From NCBI RefSeq assembly GCF_018224615.1, contig NZ_JAGTUK010000001.1, positions 1 through 64,000 on the forward strand: DNA of 64,000 nucleotides, written 5' to 3'. How positions within the stretch are numbered: position 1 is the stretch's first letter; each line of letters begins with the position of its first letter. This document shows, in pieces, positions 36,167-45,513 of the stretch. Source of the stretch: Microbacterium paraoxydans (GTDB lineage Bacteria > Actinomycetota > Actinomycetes > Actinomycetales > Microbacteriaceae). The position numbers and the translations under genes are program-made. Under the pieces are notes generated by a model. That model was given only the letters and a program-made list of their open reading frames with translations. It did not search any database and had not been told where the DNA came from.

Positions 36167-37504
36167 CTACGCCGGGCCACCGACAGCGCGTTCGATGCGG
36201 GTCACCAGCCCCGCCCGCCGCGGCGAGCGCGCGGGCAGCATCTCCAACGCGAGCCGCAGCACCTCTACGTCCTCCTGCCCCTCGGGGATGTCGGCGTAGG
36301 CGAGCAGCACGTCCAGGCTCGCCTCCGACAGCATCGCCTCCCGGAGCGCCGCGCGCACGGTGTCGCGGAACTCCTCCACCCCCGGCGACGGCGACTCGGG
36401 CAGCACGGGTCCGCGGTAGGCGGTGAGGGCGACCCGGTGCGCGCCGCGATCGAGCAGCGACAGCACGTCGTGGGCATCGGTCTCGAGCGCGGCGGGCAGC
36501 CGGTACGGCCGCGACTCCGGCACGAGGTCGGGGGCCGTGCGCTCCAGCACCTTGCGCAGCCGCACCATCTCCGGGCGGAGGGTGTCCGGCGACACGTCGG
36601 GCCCGTACACCAGCTCGCAGAGCCGCTCGGCCGACAGCCCCTGCCGGTGCACCGCGAGCATCAGCAGGATCGCCGCGTGCCGGGCGCTGAGCTCCACCAC
36701 CGACTCCTCGTGCGCCGACTCCACCTCCAGCCGCGCGCGGTCGCGGCCGAGCACGTGCAGCCGGGCCCGCGCGGTGGCCGAGGCACGGGGGCGCGTGGGC
36801 GCCGGGCGACTGCGCGGGGCCTCGGCGCGCGTGCGGAGCCGGGCCACGAGCAGCTCCGACTCGACCGCGCGCGCCGTCGCGTCCACGAGCAGCCGCGCCT
36901 GGGGGGTCACCACCTCCGGCCCGCCCGTGATGTCGATGACCCCCAGCACCCGCTGGGTCTCCGGGTCGCGCACGGGCGCGGCGCTGCACGACCACGGGTG
37001 CACGAGGCGGTTGTAGTGCTCCGCCCCGCGGATCTGAACCGACTCCCCGAGCGCGAGGGCGGTGCCGGGCGCGCTCGTGCCCACGGCCGCCTCCGACCAG
37101 TTCGCGCCGGCCACGAAGCCCATGCCGTCGGTGAGCGACCGCAGCTGCGCGTCGCCCTCGATCCACAGCAGCCGTCCGGCCTGGTCGCCGACCGCGACCA
37201 CGACCCCGGTGTCCTCCGCGCTGCCGGGCAGCAGAAGCGCCCGGATGAGGTCCATCGCGGAAGCGAGCGGGTGCGCTCGGCGGTACTCGTCGAGCTCGGC
37301 CGCGTGCAGCTCCAGCGGCGGCAGGCCCTCCGGTCCGACGCGACCGCGCCACGACCGCACCCACGACTCCCGCACGAGCGGGCGCACCTCCTGCAGCCTG
37401 CGGTCGTCGAGGTTGCCGGCGATCAGCTCCTCGTGCGCACGCTCGACCAGCAGGCGCGGTGCCTCGGGAAGCAGCCCGCGCGAACCCCGCCACGGTGCAG
37501 ACAC
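36167..37504 (-). CDS. GAF-domain regulator of the aldehyde dehydrogenase locus
   Basis: A GTG start gives 445 residues. The N-terminal part resembles AcoR-type sensors (LVRESWVRSW, ASAMDLIRALL) with a GAF domain (VVAVGDQAGRLLWIEGD to VLGVIDITGG). The C-terminal part has no sigma-54 ATPase. Instead it has a winged-helix-like segment (LSARHAAILLMLAVHRQGLSAERLCELVYG, RPEMVRLRKVLE). Such proteins commonly precede acetaldehyde dehydrogenase genes in actinobacteria and probably sense the aldehyde or alcohol. It is first in the operon. Confidence 0.82.
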   Translation of the reverse strand: MSAPWRGSRGLLPEAPRLLVERAHEELIAGNLDDRRLQEVRPLVRESWVRSWRGRVGPEGLPPLELHAAELDEYRRAHPLASAMDLIRALLLPGSAEDTGVVVAVGDQAGRLLWIEGDAQLRSLTDGMGFVAGANWSEAAVGTSAPGTALALGESVQIRGAEHYNRLVHPWSCSAAPVRDPETQRVLGVIDITGGPEVVTPQARLLVDATARAVESELLVARLRTRAEAPRSRPAPTRPRASATARARLHVLGRDRARLEVESAHEESVVELSARHAAILLMLAVHRQGLSAERLCELVYGPDVSPDTLRPEMVRLRKVLERTAPDLVPESRPYRLPAALETDAHDVLSLLDRGAHRVALTAYRGPVLPESPSPGVEEFRDTVRAALREAMLSEASLDVLLAYADIPEGQEDVEVLRLALEMLPARSPRRAGLVTRIERAVGGPA

Positions 37505-37616
37505 GCGATCTCCGATCGTCGAGAACGTGCGTGCCCCTCAGTGTAGGAGCAGCGCTGCCCCGGCGGAACACCGTGGCGCGCACGCCCCTCGCCCACCGTG
37601 CGCAGGGTTCGGACGG

Positions 37617-38183
37617 TCAGCGCAGCAGCCCGTCTACCAGGGCGTCGATCACCTCGTCGGTCGAGGTGTCCGGGTCGATCGGGGTGGTCAGGCGGTCGAG
37701 CAGCAGCCCGTCGATCGCGTAGTGGAACAGCGCGATCTCGCGGCGACCGCCGGGGAGCCCCGCCTGCGTGTTGAACGCGACGTCGGCGTCGAACCCGGCC
37801 CGCTGCCACGCGCCGAGCACCGCGGCGAGCTCGGGTCGGCGGCCGCTCTCCAGGCGCAGTTCGAACAGTGCGAGCGTGACGTCGCGGTCGTCGGTCAGGC
37901 GACGCACGATGTCTCGGATGTAATCGGCGAACAGCGCAGGACCGGGGGTGCCGGCGGCGCGGCGCTCCAGATCGTCGGGCGTGGGGGCGAGCCGCTCCCC
38001 GATGCGGTCGACGAGGCCTTCGATCAGGGCGTCTCGGCTGCGGAAGTAGTTGGAGGTGGTGCCAGTGGGCACGTTCGCCTCGATGTCGACGGCGCGGTGG
38101 GTGAGCCCGCGGGAGCCCTCACGGGCCAGCACGGTGAGTCCCGCATCGGCGAGGACGCGGCGGCGCGACTCGTTCTTGACCAT
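37617..38183 (-). CDS. TetR-family regulator
   Basis: The 188-residue protein has an HTH (RRRVLADAGLTVLAREGSRGLTHRAVDIEANVPTGTTSNYFRSRDALI) and a helical C-terminus. It is divergent from a RibD/DHFR-type reductase gene, with an inverted repeat between them. It most likely represses itself and the reductase. Confidence 0.88.
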   Translation of the reverse strand: MVKNESRRRVLADAGLTVLAREGSRGLTHRAVDIEANVPTGTTSNYFRSRDALIEGLVDRIGERLAPTPDDLERRAAGTPGPALFADYIRDIVRRLTDDRDVTLALFELRLESGRRPELAAVLGAWQRAGFDADVAFNTQAGLPGGRREIALFHYAIDGLLLDRLTTPIDPDTSTDEVIDALVDGLLR

Positions 38184-38202
38184 GACTCGACCCTAGCGCA
38201 AT

Positions 38203-38243
38203 CACTACGTCTGTTGTAGTGTCAACCGCGACATCTGTAGTGA
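38203..38243. promoter_or_regulatory. Candidate TetR operator
   Basis: CACTAC (38203-38208) and GTAGTG (38216-38221) form an inverted repeat with a 7-bp spacer, followed by a third half site TGTAGTG at 38236-38242. It lies in the short divergent gap (38184-38253) between the TetR and reductase genes. Confidence 0.55.
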
Positions 38244-38253
38244 ATGGAGAATC

Positions 38254-38823
38254 ATGCGAGAACTCGTGTACTTCGCCGCGGTGACGCTCGACGGCTTCAT
38301 CGCCGGACCGCACGGCGAATTCGACGCCTTCCTCGTCGAGGGCGACCACATGGACGGCATCAACGACCGCTACGCCGACACCCTCCCCACCGTCGCGGCC
38401 GAAGCGCTCGGCGTCGAACAGCGCCGCGAGGTGTTCGACACCGTGCTGATGGGGTGGAACACCTATCAGGTGGGCGGGCTGCCCAGCCCCTACCGCCACC
38501 TGCGTCAGATCGTGTTCAGCCGCACGCACACGGCCGAGGCGGAGAACCTGGAGGTCACCGCCGAAGACCCCGTGGCCGTCGTGCGGCGACTCAAGCAGGA
38601 GGAGGGCGCGGCGATCTGGCTGTGCGGCGGCGGTGCCCTCGCCGCCACCCTCGCCGACGAGATCGACCGCCTCGTGCTCAAGCGGCAGCCGCTGCTCTTC
38701 GGGGCGGGCATCCCCCTCTTCGGCGAGCGCCCCTACCGTCCGGAGCGCTTCCACGCCGAGACCACCACCGCCTACGAGTCCGGCGTCGTGGTCACGGAGT
38801 ACGCGCGGCGTCCCGTCGCCTGA
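38254..38823 (+). CDS. Dihydrofolate reductase-family (RibD C-terminal-like) protein
   Basis: The 189-residue protein has the fold blocks RELVYFAAVTLDGFIAG, VLMGWNTYQ, QIVFSRT and IWLCGGGALAATLADEIDRL. These bind NADPH in the DHFR/RibD group. Stand-alone actinobacterial members are numerous and have no assigned substrate. It is under a divergent TetR gene, so it may be an inducible reductase. Confidence 0.85.
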   Translation: MRELVYFAAVTLDGFIAGPHGEFDAFLVEGDHMDGINDRYADTLPTVAAEALGVEQRREVFDTVLMGWNTYQVGGLPSPYRHLRQIVFSRTHTAEAENLEVTAEDPVAVVRRLKQEEGAAIWLCGGGALAATLADEIDRLVLKRQPLLFGAGIPLFGERPYRPERFHAETTTAYESGVVVTEYARRPVA

Positions 38824-38830
38824 ACCGCGC

Positions 38831-38867
38831 GGCCGGGAGGGGGCGTGGTCCATACCCCCTCTCGGCC
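38831..38867 (+). terminator. Hairpin terminator after the reductase gene
   Basis: GGCCGGGAGGGGG (38831-38843) pairs with CCCCCTCTCGGCC (38855-38867) with one mismatch and an 11-nt loop, 7 bp past the stop codon. Confidence 0.6.
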
Positions 38868-38943
38868 CGCGTGGCAATGCCGTTTTCCGATCCGGCGTCC
38901 CTTCCTAACGTGAAGCCACACCCCACGAGTCAGGAGAGACGCC

Positions 38944-39231
38944 ATGAACGTCGAGACACCCATCCCCACTGGCTCCTCGCAGCGCACCGAAACGCCCCGT
39001 CCGGCCGGTGCCGCGGAGCCGACGTGCGAGCGGATCGACTTCGACAGATATGTCGTCGACGCCGCGTCGCCCGTGGGTTACATTGACGTCGTGCCGCCCC
39101 TCTACGTCTGCTACCTCGGTCACCCCTATGCGCGCGCCGTCGAGGTCGCGCAGGTCTACGACTTCGACAACGCGGTCGGGATCGTGAGCGCCATGGCCGC
39201 CGGTTCGCGCGACCACGCCCTCGCCGAATGA
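38944..39231 (+). CDS. Small protein before the trehalose operon, hypothetical
   Basis: The ATG follows AGGAGAGACGCC; the protein is 95 residues. The first 30 residues are polar and disordered. The rest (FDRYVVDAASPVGYIDVVPPLYVCYLGHPYARAVEVAQVYDFDNAVGIV) is compact with two Cys in the whole protein. It overlaps glgX by 4 bp (ATGA), so it is made together with the trehalose enzymes. I do not recognise a family. It might be a small regulator of the pathway, but that is only an inference from coupling. Confidence 0.65.
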   Translation: MNVETPIPTGSSQRTETPRPAGAAEPTCERIDFDRYVVDAASPVGYIDVVPPLYVCYLGHPYARAVEVAQVYDFDNAVGIVSAMAAGSRDHALAE

Positions 39232-41405
39232 GCCGCGAGGTCTGGCCCGGGGAGGCCTATCCGCTCGGCGCGACCTTCGACGGACAGGGCACCAACTTCG
39301 CCCTCTTCAGCGAAGGCGCCGAGAGCGTCGAGCTCTGCCTGTTCGACGACGACGGCACCGAGACGCGCGTGCCGCTCACCGAGGTCGACGCGTACGTATG
39401 GCACGGCTACCTGCCCACCGTGCAGCCGGGGCAGCTCTACGGCTACCGCGTGCACGGCCCGCACGACCCCGCCAACGGTCAGCGGTTCAACCCCCACAAG
39501 CTGCTCCTCGACCCGTACGCCAAGGCCGTCGCGGGCGACATCGACTGGGGGCAGTCGCTCTTCGGCTACGACTTCGGCGATCCCGAGTCGCGCAACGACG
39601 ACGACTCTGCGGCCGCGATGGTGAAGGGCGTCGTCATCAACCCGTTCTTCGAGTGGGCGGGCGACCGTCCGCTCAAGACCCCCTATGCCGAGACCGTGAT
39701 CTACGAGGCGCACGTGAAGGGCCTCACCCAGCGGCACCCCGAGGTGCCGGAGGAGCTGCGCGGCACCTACGCCGGCATCGCCCACCCCGCGATCGTCGAA
39801 CACTTGCAGCGCCTCGGTGTGACCGCGCTCGAGCTCATGCCCGTGCACCAGTTCGTCAACGACTCGGTGCTGCAGGACAAGGGGCTCTCCAACTACTGGG
39901 GCTACAACACCCTCGGGTTCTTCGCCCCGCACAACGCCTACTCCGCCACCGGCCAGCACGGCCAGCAGGTGCAGGAGTTCCGCGCCATGGTCCGCACCCT
40001 GCACGAGGCCGGGATCGAGGTGATCCTCGACGTGGTGTACAACCACACTGCGGAGGGCAACCACCTCGGCCCCACGCTCTCGATGCGCGGGATCGACAAC
40101 GAGGCGTACTACCGGCTGGAGGAGGACCGCCGGTACTACACCGACTACACCGGCACGGGGAACAGCCTCAACGCGGGCAACCCGCACGCCCTCCAGCTGC
40201 TCATGGACTCGCTGCGCTACTGGGTCACCGAGATGCACGTCGACGGGTTCCGCTTCGACCTGGCCTCCACGCTCGCCAGGGAGTTCTACGACGTGGACCG
40301 CCTCGCGGCGTTCTTCGAGCTCGTGCAGCAGGACCCGGTGGTGTCGCAGGTCAAGCTCATCGCCGAGCCGTGGGACGTGGGGCCGGGCGGCTACCAGGTG
40401 GGCAACTTCCCGCCGCAGTGGTCGGAGTGGAACGGCAAGTACCGCGACACCGTGCGCGACTTCTGGCGCGGCGAGCCCCAGGCGCTCGGCGAGTTCGCGT
40501 CGCGCCTCACCGGCTCGGCCGACCTGTACGAGCACTCCGGGCGGCGACCCGTCGCGTCGATCAACTTCGTCACCGCGCACGACGGCTTCACGCTGCGCGA
40601 CCTCGTGTCGTACAACGAGAAGCACAACGACGACAACGGCGAGGACAACAACGACGGCGAATCGCACAACCGCTCCGACAACAACGGCGTCGAGGGTCCC
40701 ACCGACGACGTCGAGGTGAACCGGCGGCGCGCACGGCAGCAGCGCAACTTCCTGGCCACGCTGCTGCTGTCGCAGGGCGTGCCGATGATCTCGCACGGCG
40801 ACGAGCTGGGCCGCACGCAGCACGGCAACAACAACGGCTACGCGCAGGACAACGAGCTCACCTGGATCGACTGGGACGCCGCCGACCTGCCGCTCGTGGA
40901 GTTCACGGCCGCGGTCGCCCGGCTCCGGCGCGAGCACCCGACCTTCCGCCGCAGCCGCTTCTTCGACGGGCGGCCCGTGGCGGCGGAGGACGGCGAGCGC
41001 ATCCCCGACGTGGAGTGGCTGCGCCCGGACGGCCGCCCGATGGCCCCGGACGACTGGGACTCCGGCTTCGGGCGCTGTGTGGGCATGTTCCTCAACGGCC
41101 GCGGCATCCGCGAGAACGACCGCCGTGGCCGCCCGGTGGAGGACGTGAACTTCGTCGTCTACTTCAACAGCGGCGACGAACCGGTCGAGCTGGTGCTGCC
41201 GGACGACCGCCACGGGCGCGAATGGTCGGTGGTCGTGGATACCGCAGGCGCGCTCGACGACGCCCGACCGCTCGACGCCCGCGCCACGATCCCGCTGGAG
41301 GGCAAGGCCATGATCGTGCTGCGCGAGATCGACGGCGAACCCCTCGCGACCGACGACTCCGTCGACGCCTCGCTGCGCTCCCAGAGCGAGCAGGCCGACG
41401 CATGA
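39228..41405 (+). CDS. glgX: Glycogen debranching enzyme GlgX/TreX
   Basis: The 725-residue protein has an N-terminal CBM48 domain (YPLGATFDGQGTNFALFSEGAESVELCLFD), then the GH13 barrel. Catalytic Asp lies in GFRFDLAST, the acid Glu in LIAEPWDVGPGGYQVG, and the third Asp in FVTAHDGFTLRDLVSYNEKHN. The length and motifs match isoamylase-type debranching enzymes. It cleaves alpha-1,6 branches and supplies linear chains for TreY, whose gene overlaps it by 4 bp. Confidence 0.95.
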   Translation: MSREVWPGEAYPLGATFDGQGTNFALFSEGAESVELCLFDDDGTETRVPLTEVDAYVWHGYLPTVQPGQLYGYRVHGPHDPANGQRFNPHKLLLDPYAKAVAGDIDWGQSLFGYDFGDPESRNDDDSAAAMVKGVVINPFFEWAGDRPLKTPYAETVIYEAHVKGLTQRHPEVPEELRGTYAGIAHPAIVEHLQRLGVTALELMPVHQFVNDSVLQDKGLSNYWGYNTLGFFAPHNAYSATGQHGQQVQEFRAMVRTLHEAGIEVILDVVYNHTAEGNHLGPTLSMRGIDNEAYYRLEEDRRYYTDYTGTGNSLNAGNPHALQLLMDSLRYWVTEMHVDGFRFDLASTLAREFYDVDRLAAFFELVQQDPVVSQVKLIAEPWDVGPGGYQVGNFPPQWSEWNGKYRDTVRDFWRGEPQALGEFASRLTGSADLYEHSGRRPVASINFVTAHDGFTLRDLVSYNEKHNDDNGEDNNDGESHNRSDNNGVEGPTDDVEVNRRRARQQRNFLATLLLSQGVPMISHGDELGRTQHGNNNGYAQDNELTWIDWDAADLPLVEFTAAVARLRREHPTFRRSRFFDGRPVAAEDGERIPDVEWLRPDGRPMAPDDWDSGFGRCVGMFLNGRGIRENDRRGRPVEDVNFVVYFNSGDEPVELVLPDDRHGREWSVVVDTAGALDDARPLDARATIPLEGKAMIVLREIDGEPLATDDSVDASLRSQSEQADA

Positions 41406-43750
41406 CCCGGCGACCGCTGTCGACGTACCGCCTGCAGATCAGTAGGGACTTCCCGCTCGACGCGGCGGCCGAGGTCGTGCCGTACCTCGCCGACCTCGGT
41501 GCCTCATGGGCGTACGTCTCGCCGCTGCTCGCGGCCGTGCGCGGCTCCACCCACGGGTACGACGTGGTCGACCACTCGCGCGTGGACGCCGAGCGCGGCG
41601 GGGAGGCGGGGCTCGAGCGGTTCGCGGCCGCCGCGCACGACGCGGGTCTGGGCGTGCTGGTCGACATCGTGCCCAACCACGTGGGCGTCGCGGTGCCGCG
41701 GCAGAACCCGTGGTGGTGGGAGGTGCTGCGGCTCGGACGGCAGACCAGGCGCGCGGCGGCCTTCGACATCGACTGGGCGGCCGGCGGCGGGCGACTGCTG
41801 CTGCCGCTGCTCGGCTCCACCCCGGACGAGGCCGTCGCGAACGGCGACCTCGTGCCCGACACGACGCCCGCACCCGACGCGCCGGACGGCGTGCTGCGCT
41901 ACTTCGAGCACGAGCTGCCCCTCGCCCCCGGGACGGCCGCGCTGGCGGACGACCTGCCGCGCCTGCTCGCCGCCCAGCACTACGAGCTGCGGTACTGGGA
42001 GGACCAGAACACCGACCTCACGTACCGGCGCTTCTTCGCCGTGTCCGAGCTCGCCGGGCTGCGCGTGGAGCTGCCCGACGTGTTCGCCGACTCGCACCGC
42101 GAGATCCTGCGGTGGCTGCGCGACGGCCTCGCGGACGGCCTCCGCGTCGACCACCCGGACGGCCTCGTCGATCCGGGCGGGTACCTGGAGCGGCTGGCCG
42201 ATGCGACCGGACGCGCGTACACCCTCGTGGAGAAGATCCTGGAGCCGGGCGAGGCGCTGCCGGCCTGGTGGCGCACGGACGGCACCACCGGGTACGACGC
42301 GCTGGCCGAGCTGGACCGGCTGTTCGTCGACCCCGAGGGCGTGGCGACGCTCGACCGGCTGGACGCACGGCTGCGCGCCGAGACGGGGCTTCCGCCCGCG
42401 GCCGCGTGGCCCGACCTGATCCACGACACGAAGCGGATGATCGCGGACACCCTGCTGGTCGCGGAGGTGCGCCGTCTGGTGCGCACACTGCCCCGCGGCA
42501 TCGTGCATGCCGACGACGCCCTGGCCGAGCTGGTCGCGTGCTTCCCGGTGTACCGGGCGTATCTGCCGGAGGGCAGCGAGCACCTGCGCGCGGCGTTCGC
42601 GGAGGCGCGGCGGCGGCGCCCCGACCTGGAGGGTGCGTTCGCCGAGCTGGAGCCGCTGCTGCTCGATCCGTCGCTGGAGGTCGCGCAGCGCTTCCCGCAG
42701 GTGACCGGCGCGGTGATGGCGAAGGGCGTGGAGGACACCGCGTTCTACCGGTACACCCGGCTGGGCACGCTCACCGAGGTCGGCGCCGACCCGTCGATCT
42801 CCGCGGTCACGGTCGCGGAGTACCACGAGGCGCAGCGGGCACGGCTGGCCGCATGGCCGCACTCGATGACGACGCTCTCCACGCACGACACCAAGCGCTC
42901 GGAAGACGTGCGGGCGCGGCTGTCGGTGCTGTCGGAGGTGCCGGAGCGGTGGGCCGAGGTGCTCGACGAACTGCGCGCGGTCGCCTCCACCGGGCACGGA
43001 CCGCTCGACGCGCTGGTGTGGCAGGCCGCGGTGGGCGCGTGGCCGGTGTCGTCGGAGCGACTGCTCGCCTACGCCACCAAGGCTGCGCGCGAGGCCGCGG
43101 AACGCACCACCTGGCAGCACCCCGACGCCGCGTTCGAGGAGGGTCTCGCGGCGATCGCGCGGTCCGTGGAGGGCGAGGCCGCCCCGATCCTCGATCGTTT
43201 CGTGGCGGAGATCGTCGACGCGGGCCGCGTCGTGTCGCTGTCGGCGAAGCTGCTGCAGCTCACCGCCCCGGGCGTGCCGGACGTGTACCAGGGCACCGAG
43301 CTGTGGGACCTGTCGCTCGTGGACCCCGACAACCGCCGCCCGGTCGACTTCGCGCACCGCGCTGCGCTGCTGCGGGAGCTCGACGCCGAGGTCGCCCGCG
43401 GCGTGCTCCCCCCGGTCGACGACACCGCGAAGGCCAAGCTGCTGGTGACCTCGCGGGCGCTGCGCCTCCGCCGCGACAACCCGGAGCTGTTCCGCTTCTA
43501 CCGTCCGGCCGTGATCGAGGGCGAGGCGGCGGCGCACGCGGTCGCGGTGCACCGGGGCGGGGCCACAGCGGTCGCCACGCGGCTCCCCGTGGGCCTGGCC
43601 CGCCGCGGCGGCTGGGGCGACACCGTGATGATGCGGCCGGACATCCCGGGCACCGACCTGCTCACGGGTCGCCGCATCGCGCCAGGGCCGGTGCGTCTGG
43701 CGGAGTTGCTCGACACCTACCCCGTGGCGCTGATCGAGCTCGCACGGTGA
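41402..43750 (+). CDS. treY: Maltooligosyl trehalose synthase TreY
   Basis: The 782-residue protein is a GH13 enzyme with [17 protein letters not shown] at the N-terminus, region I DIVPNHVG, nucleophile Asp in [10 protein letters not shown], acid Glu in [11 protein letters not shown] and third Asp in [15 protein letters not shown]. It rearranges the reducing end of maltodextrins from alpha-1,4 to alpha,alpha-1,1. It overlaps glgX by ATGA and is followed by treZ after 13 bp. Confidence 0.96.
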   Translation: MTRRPLSTYRLQISRDFPLDAAAEVVPYLADLGASWAYVSPLLAAVRGSTHGYDVVDHSRVDAERGGEAGLERFAAAAHDAGLGVLVDIVPNHVGVAVPRQNPWWWEVLRLGRQTRRAAAFDIDWAAGGGRLLLPLLGSTPDEAVANGDLVPDTTPAPDAPDGVLRYFEHELPLAPGTAALADDLPRLLAAQHYELRYWEDQNTDLTYRRFFAVSELAGLRVELPDVFADSHREILRWLRDGLADGLRVDHPDGLVDPGGYLERLADATGRAYTLVEKILEPGEALPAWWRTDGTTGYDALAELDRLFVDPEGVATLDRLDARLRAETGLPPAAAWPDLIHDTKRMIADTLLVAEVRRLVRTLPRGIVHADDALAELVACFPVYRAYLPEGSEHLRAAFAEARRRRPDLEGAFAELEPLLLDPSLEVAQRFPQVTGAVMAKGVEDTAFYRYTRLGTLTEVGADPSISAVTVAEYHEAQRARLAAWPHSMTTLSTHDTKRSEDVRARLSVLSEVPERWAEVLDELRAVASTGHGPLDALVWQAAVGAWPVSSERLLAYATKAAREAAERTTWQHPDAAFEEGLAAIARSVEGEAAPILDRFVAEIVDAGRVVSLSAKLLQLTAPGVPDVYQGTELWDLSLVDPDNRRPVDFAHRAALLRELDAEVARGVLPPVDDTAKAKLLVTSRALRLRRDNPELFRFYRPAVIEGEAAAHAVAVHRGGATAVATRLPVGLARRGGWGDTVMMRPDIPGTDLLTGRRIAPGPVRLAELLDTYPVALIELAR

Positions 43751-43763
43751 GAGGAGCACGGGC

Positions 43764-45506
43764 GTGATCGAGGTGTGGGCACCGCTGGCGACGCGGATGC
43801 GGCTGCGGAGGCTCGCGGCGGACGGCGCGGCGAGCGACGTCGAACTGGAACCGGCGGCCGACGGCTGGTGGCGCGGCGACGCGGACCTCGCGGACGGCGA
43901 GCGCTACGGCTTCCTGATCGGCGACGACGAGCAGCTGCGGCCCGACCCGCGGTCACGACGGCAGCCGGACGGAGTGCACGAGGCGTCCGCCGCGTTCGAC
44001 CCCGCGGCGTTCGCGTGGACCGACCGGGACTGGACCGGGCGGCAGCTGGCGGGCGGCCTGATCTACGAGCTGCACGTAGGCACGTTCACTCCGGAGGGCA
44101 CGCTCGACGCGGCGGTGACGCGGCTGGACCATCTGGTCGAGCTCGGGGTCACGCACGTGGAGCTGCTGCCCATGAACGCGTTCAACGGCCGGTGGAACTG
44201 GGGCTACGACGGGGTGCTCTGGTACGCCGTGCACGAGGGCTACGGCGGACCCGTCGCGTATCAGCGGTTCGTCGACGCCGCCCATACGCGAGGCCTCGCG
44301 GTGGTGCAGGACGTGGTCTACAACCACCTCGGACCGAGCGGCAACTACCTGCCCCTGTTCGGGCCGTACCTGCGCGAGGGCGAGAGCAACACGTGGGGTG
44401 AGTCGGTGAACCTCGACGAGCCGGCCGTGCGCGCGTACATCATCGACAACGCCCTGATGTGGCTGCGCGACCTGCACGTGGACGGACTCCGGCTCGACGC
44501 CGTGCACGCTCTGCACGATCGGCAGCCCGTGCACGTGCTGCGCGAGCTGTCGGAACGGGTCGACGCGCTCTCGGCGCATCAGAACCGCCCGCTGACGCTC
44601 ATCGCGGAGTCCGACCTGAACGACCCCACGCTGATCCTGCCGCGCGAGGCGGGAGGCTACGGACTCACCGCGCAGTGGTCGGACGACTGGCATCACGCGG
44701 TGCACGTGGCGCTCACGGGCGAGACCGCGGGGTACTACGCCGACTTCGCCGACGCGGAGGCCGTGGCGAAGGTGACCGACCGCGGCTTCTTCCACGACGG
44801 CACGTTCTCGTCGTTCCGTGACCGTCCGCACGGGGCGCCGATCCCGCCCGAGGTGCCGTCGTGGCGCCTGGTGACCTTCGCGCAGGACCACGACCAGATC
44901 GGCAACAGGGCGGCGGGCGACCGGCTGTCCGCCACGCTGTCGCCCGACCGGCTCGCGGTCGCCGCGGTGCTCACGCTCACGGCCCCGGGAACGCCGATGC
45001 TCTTCATGGGTGAGGAGTGGGGGGCGACGACGCCGTGGCAGTTCTTCACGTCGCACCCGGAGCCCGAACTGGGCCGCGCGGTCGCGGAGGGACGCACGGC
45101 GGAGTTCGCGCGCATGGGCTGGGACCCGGCGGCGGTGCCCGACCCGCAGGACCCGGACACGTTCGCGCGCTCGCACCTCGACTGGGACGAGGCCGCGGCG
45201 CCCGAGCACGCCCGCCTGCAGGAGCTGTACCGCGACCTGGCACGGCTGCGGCGAGCGCGACCGGAACTCACCGACCCTGACACCGCGCACCTCACGGTGG
45301 AGGTGCGGCAGGTCGACGGCCGCCCGGAGCACCGCGTCTATCGCATCGACCGCGGTGCGGTGTCGGTGCTGGTGAACCTCTCCCCCGTGCGAGCCGTGTT
45401 CGCGGTGCATCCGGACGCGGCGGTGCTGCTGGCGACCGCGGCGCTCACGCGGGATGAGGGCACGCTCACCCTGCCACCGGACAGCGCCGCGATCGTCGCG
45501 GTCTGA
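43764..45506 (+). CDS. treZ: Maltooligosyl trehalose trehalohydrolase TreZ
   Basis: A GTG start after GAGGAG gives 580 residues. It has a short CBM48-like N-terminal domain, then the GH13 barrel with [12 protein letters not shown], acid Glu in [10 protein letters not shown] and Asp in [15 protein letters not shown]. It releases trehalose from the TreY product and so completes the pathway. It is last in the trehalose operon, ending 7 bp from the convergent CCA-enzyme gene. Confidence 0.96.
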   Translation: MIEVWAPLATRMRLRRLAADGAASDVELEPAADGWWRGDADLADGERYGFLIGDDEQLRPDPRSRRQPDGVHEASAAFDPAAFAWTDRDWTGRQLAGGLIYELHVGTFTPEGTLDAAVTRLDHLVELGVTHVELLPMNAFNGRWNWGYDGVLWYAVHEGYGGPVAYQRFVDAAHTRGLAVVQDVVYNHLGPSGNYLPLFGPYLREGESNTWGESVNLDEPAVRAYIIDNALMWLRDLHVDGLRLDAVHALHDRQPVHVLRELSERVDALSAHQNRPLTLIAESDLNDPTLILPREAGGYGLTAQWSDDWHHAVHVALTGETAGYYADFADAEAVAKVTDRGFFHDGTFSSFRDRPHGAPIPPEVPSWRLVTFAQDHDQIGNRAAGDRLSATLSPDRLAVAAVLTLTAPGTPMLFMGEEWGATTPWQFFTSHPEPELGRAVAEGRTAEFARMGWDPAAVPDPQDPDTFARSHLDWDEAAAPEHARLQELYRDLARLRRARPELTDPDTAHLTVEVRQVDGRPEHRVYRIDRGAVSVLVNLSPVRAVFAVHPDAAVLLATAALTRDEGTLTLPPDSAAIVAV

Positions 45507-45513
45507 CGGGGGT

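Noticed and set aside
39398..41401. Upstream extension of treY through the whole glgX region, giving about 1450 codons
   Set aside because: The extension is a shadow in another phase of glgX. The TreY N-terminus starts normally at 41402 with an ATGA overlap.
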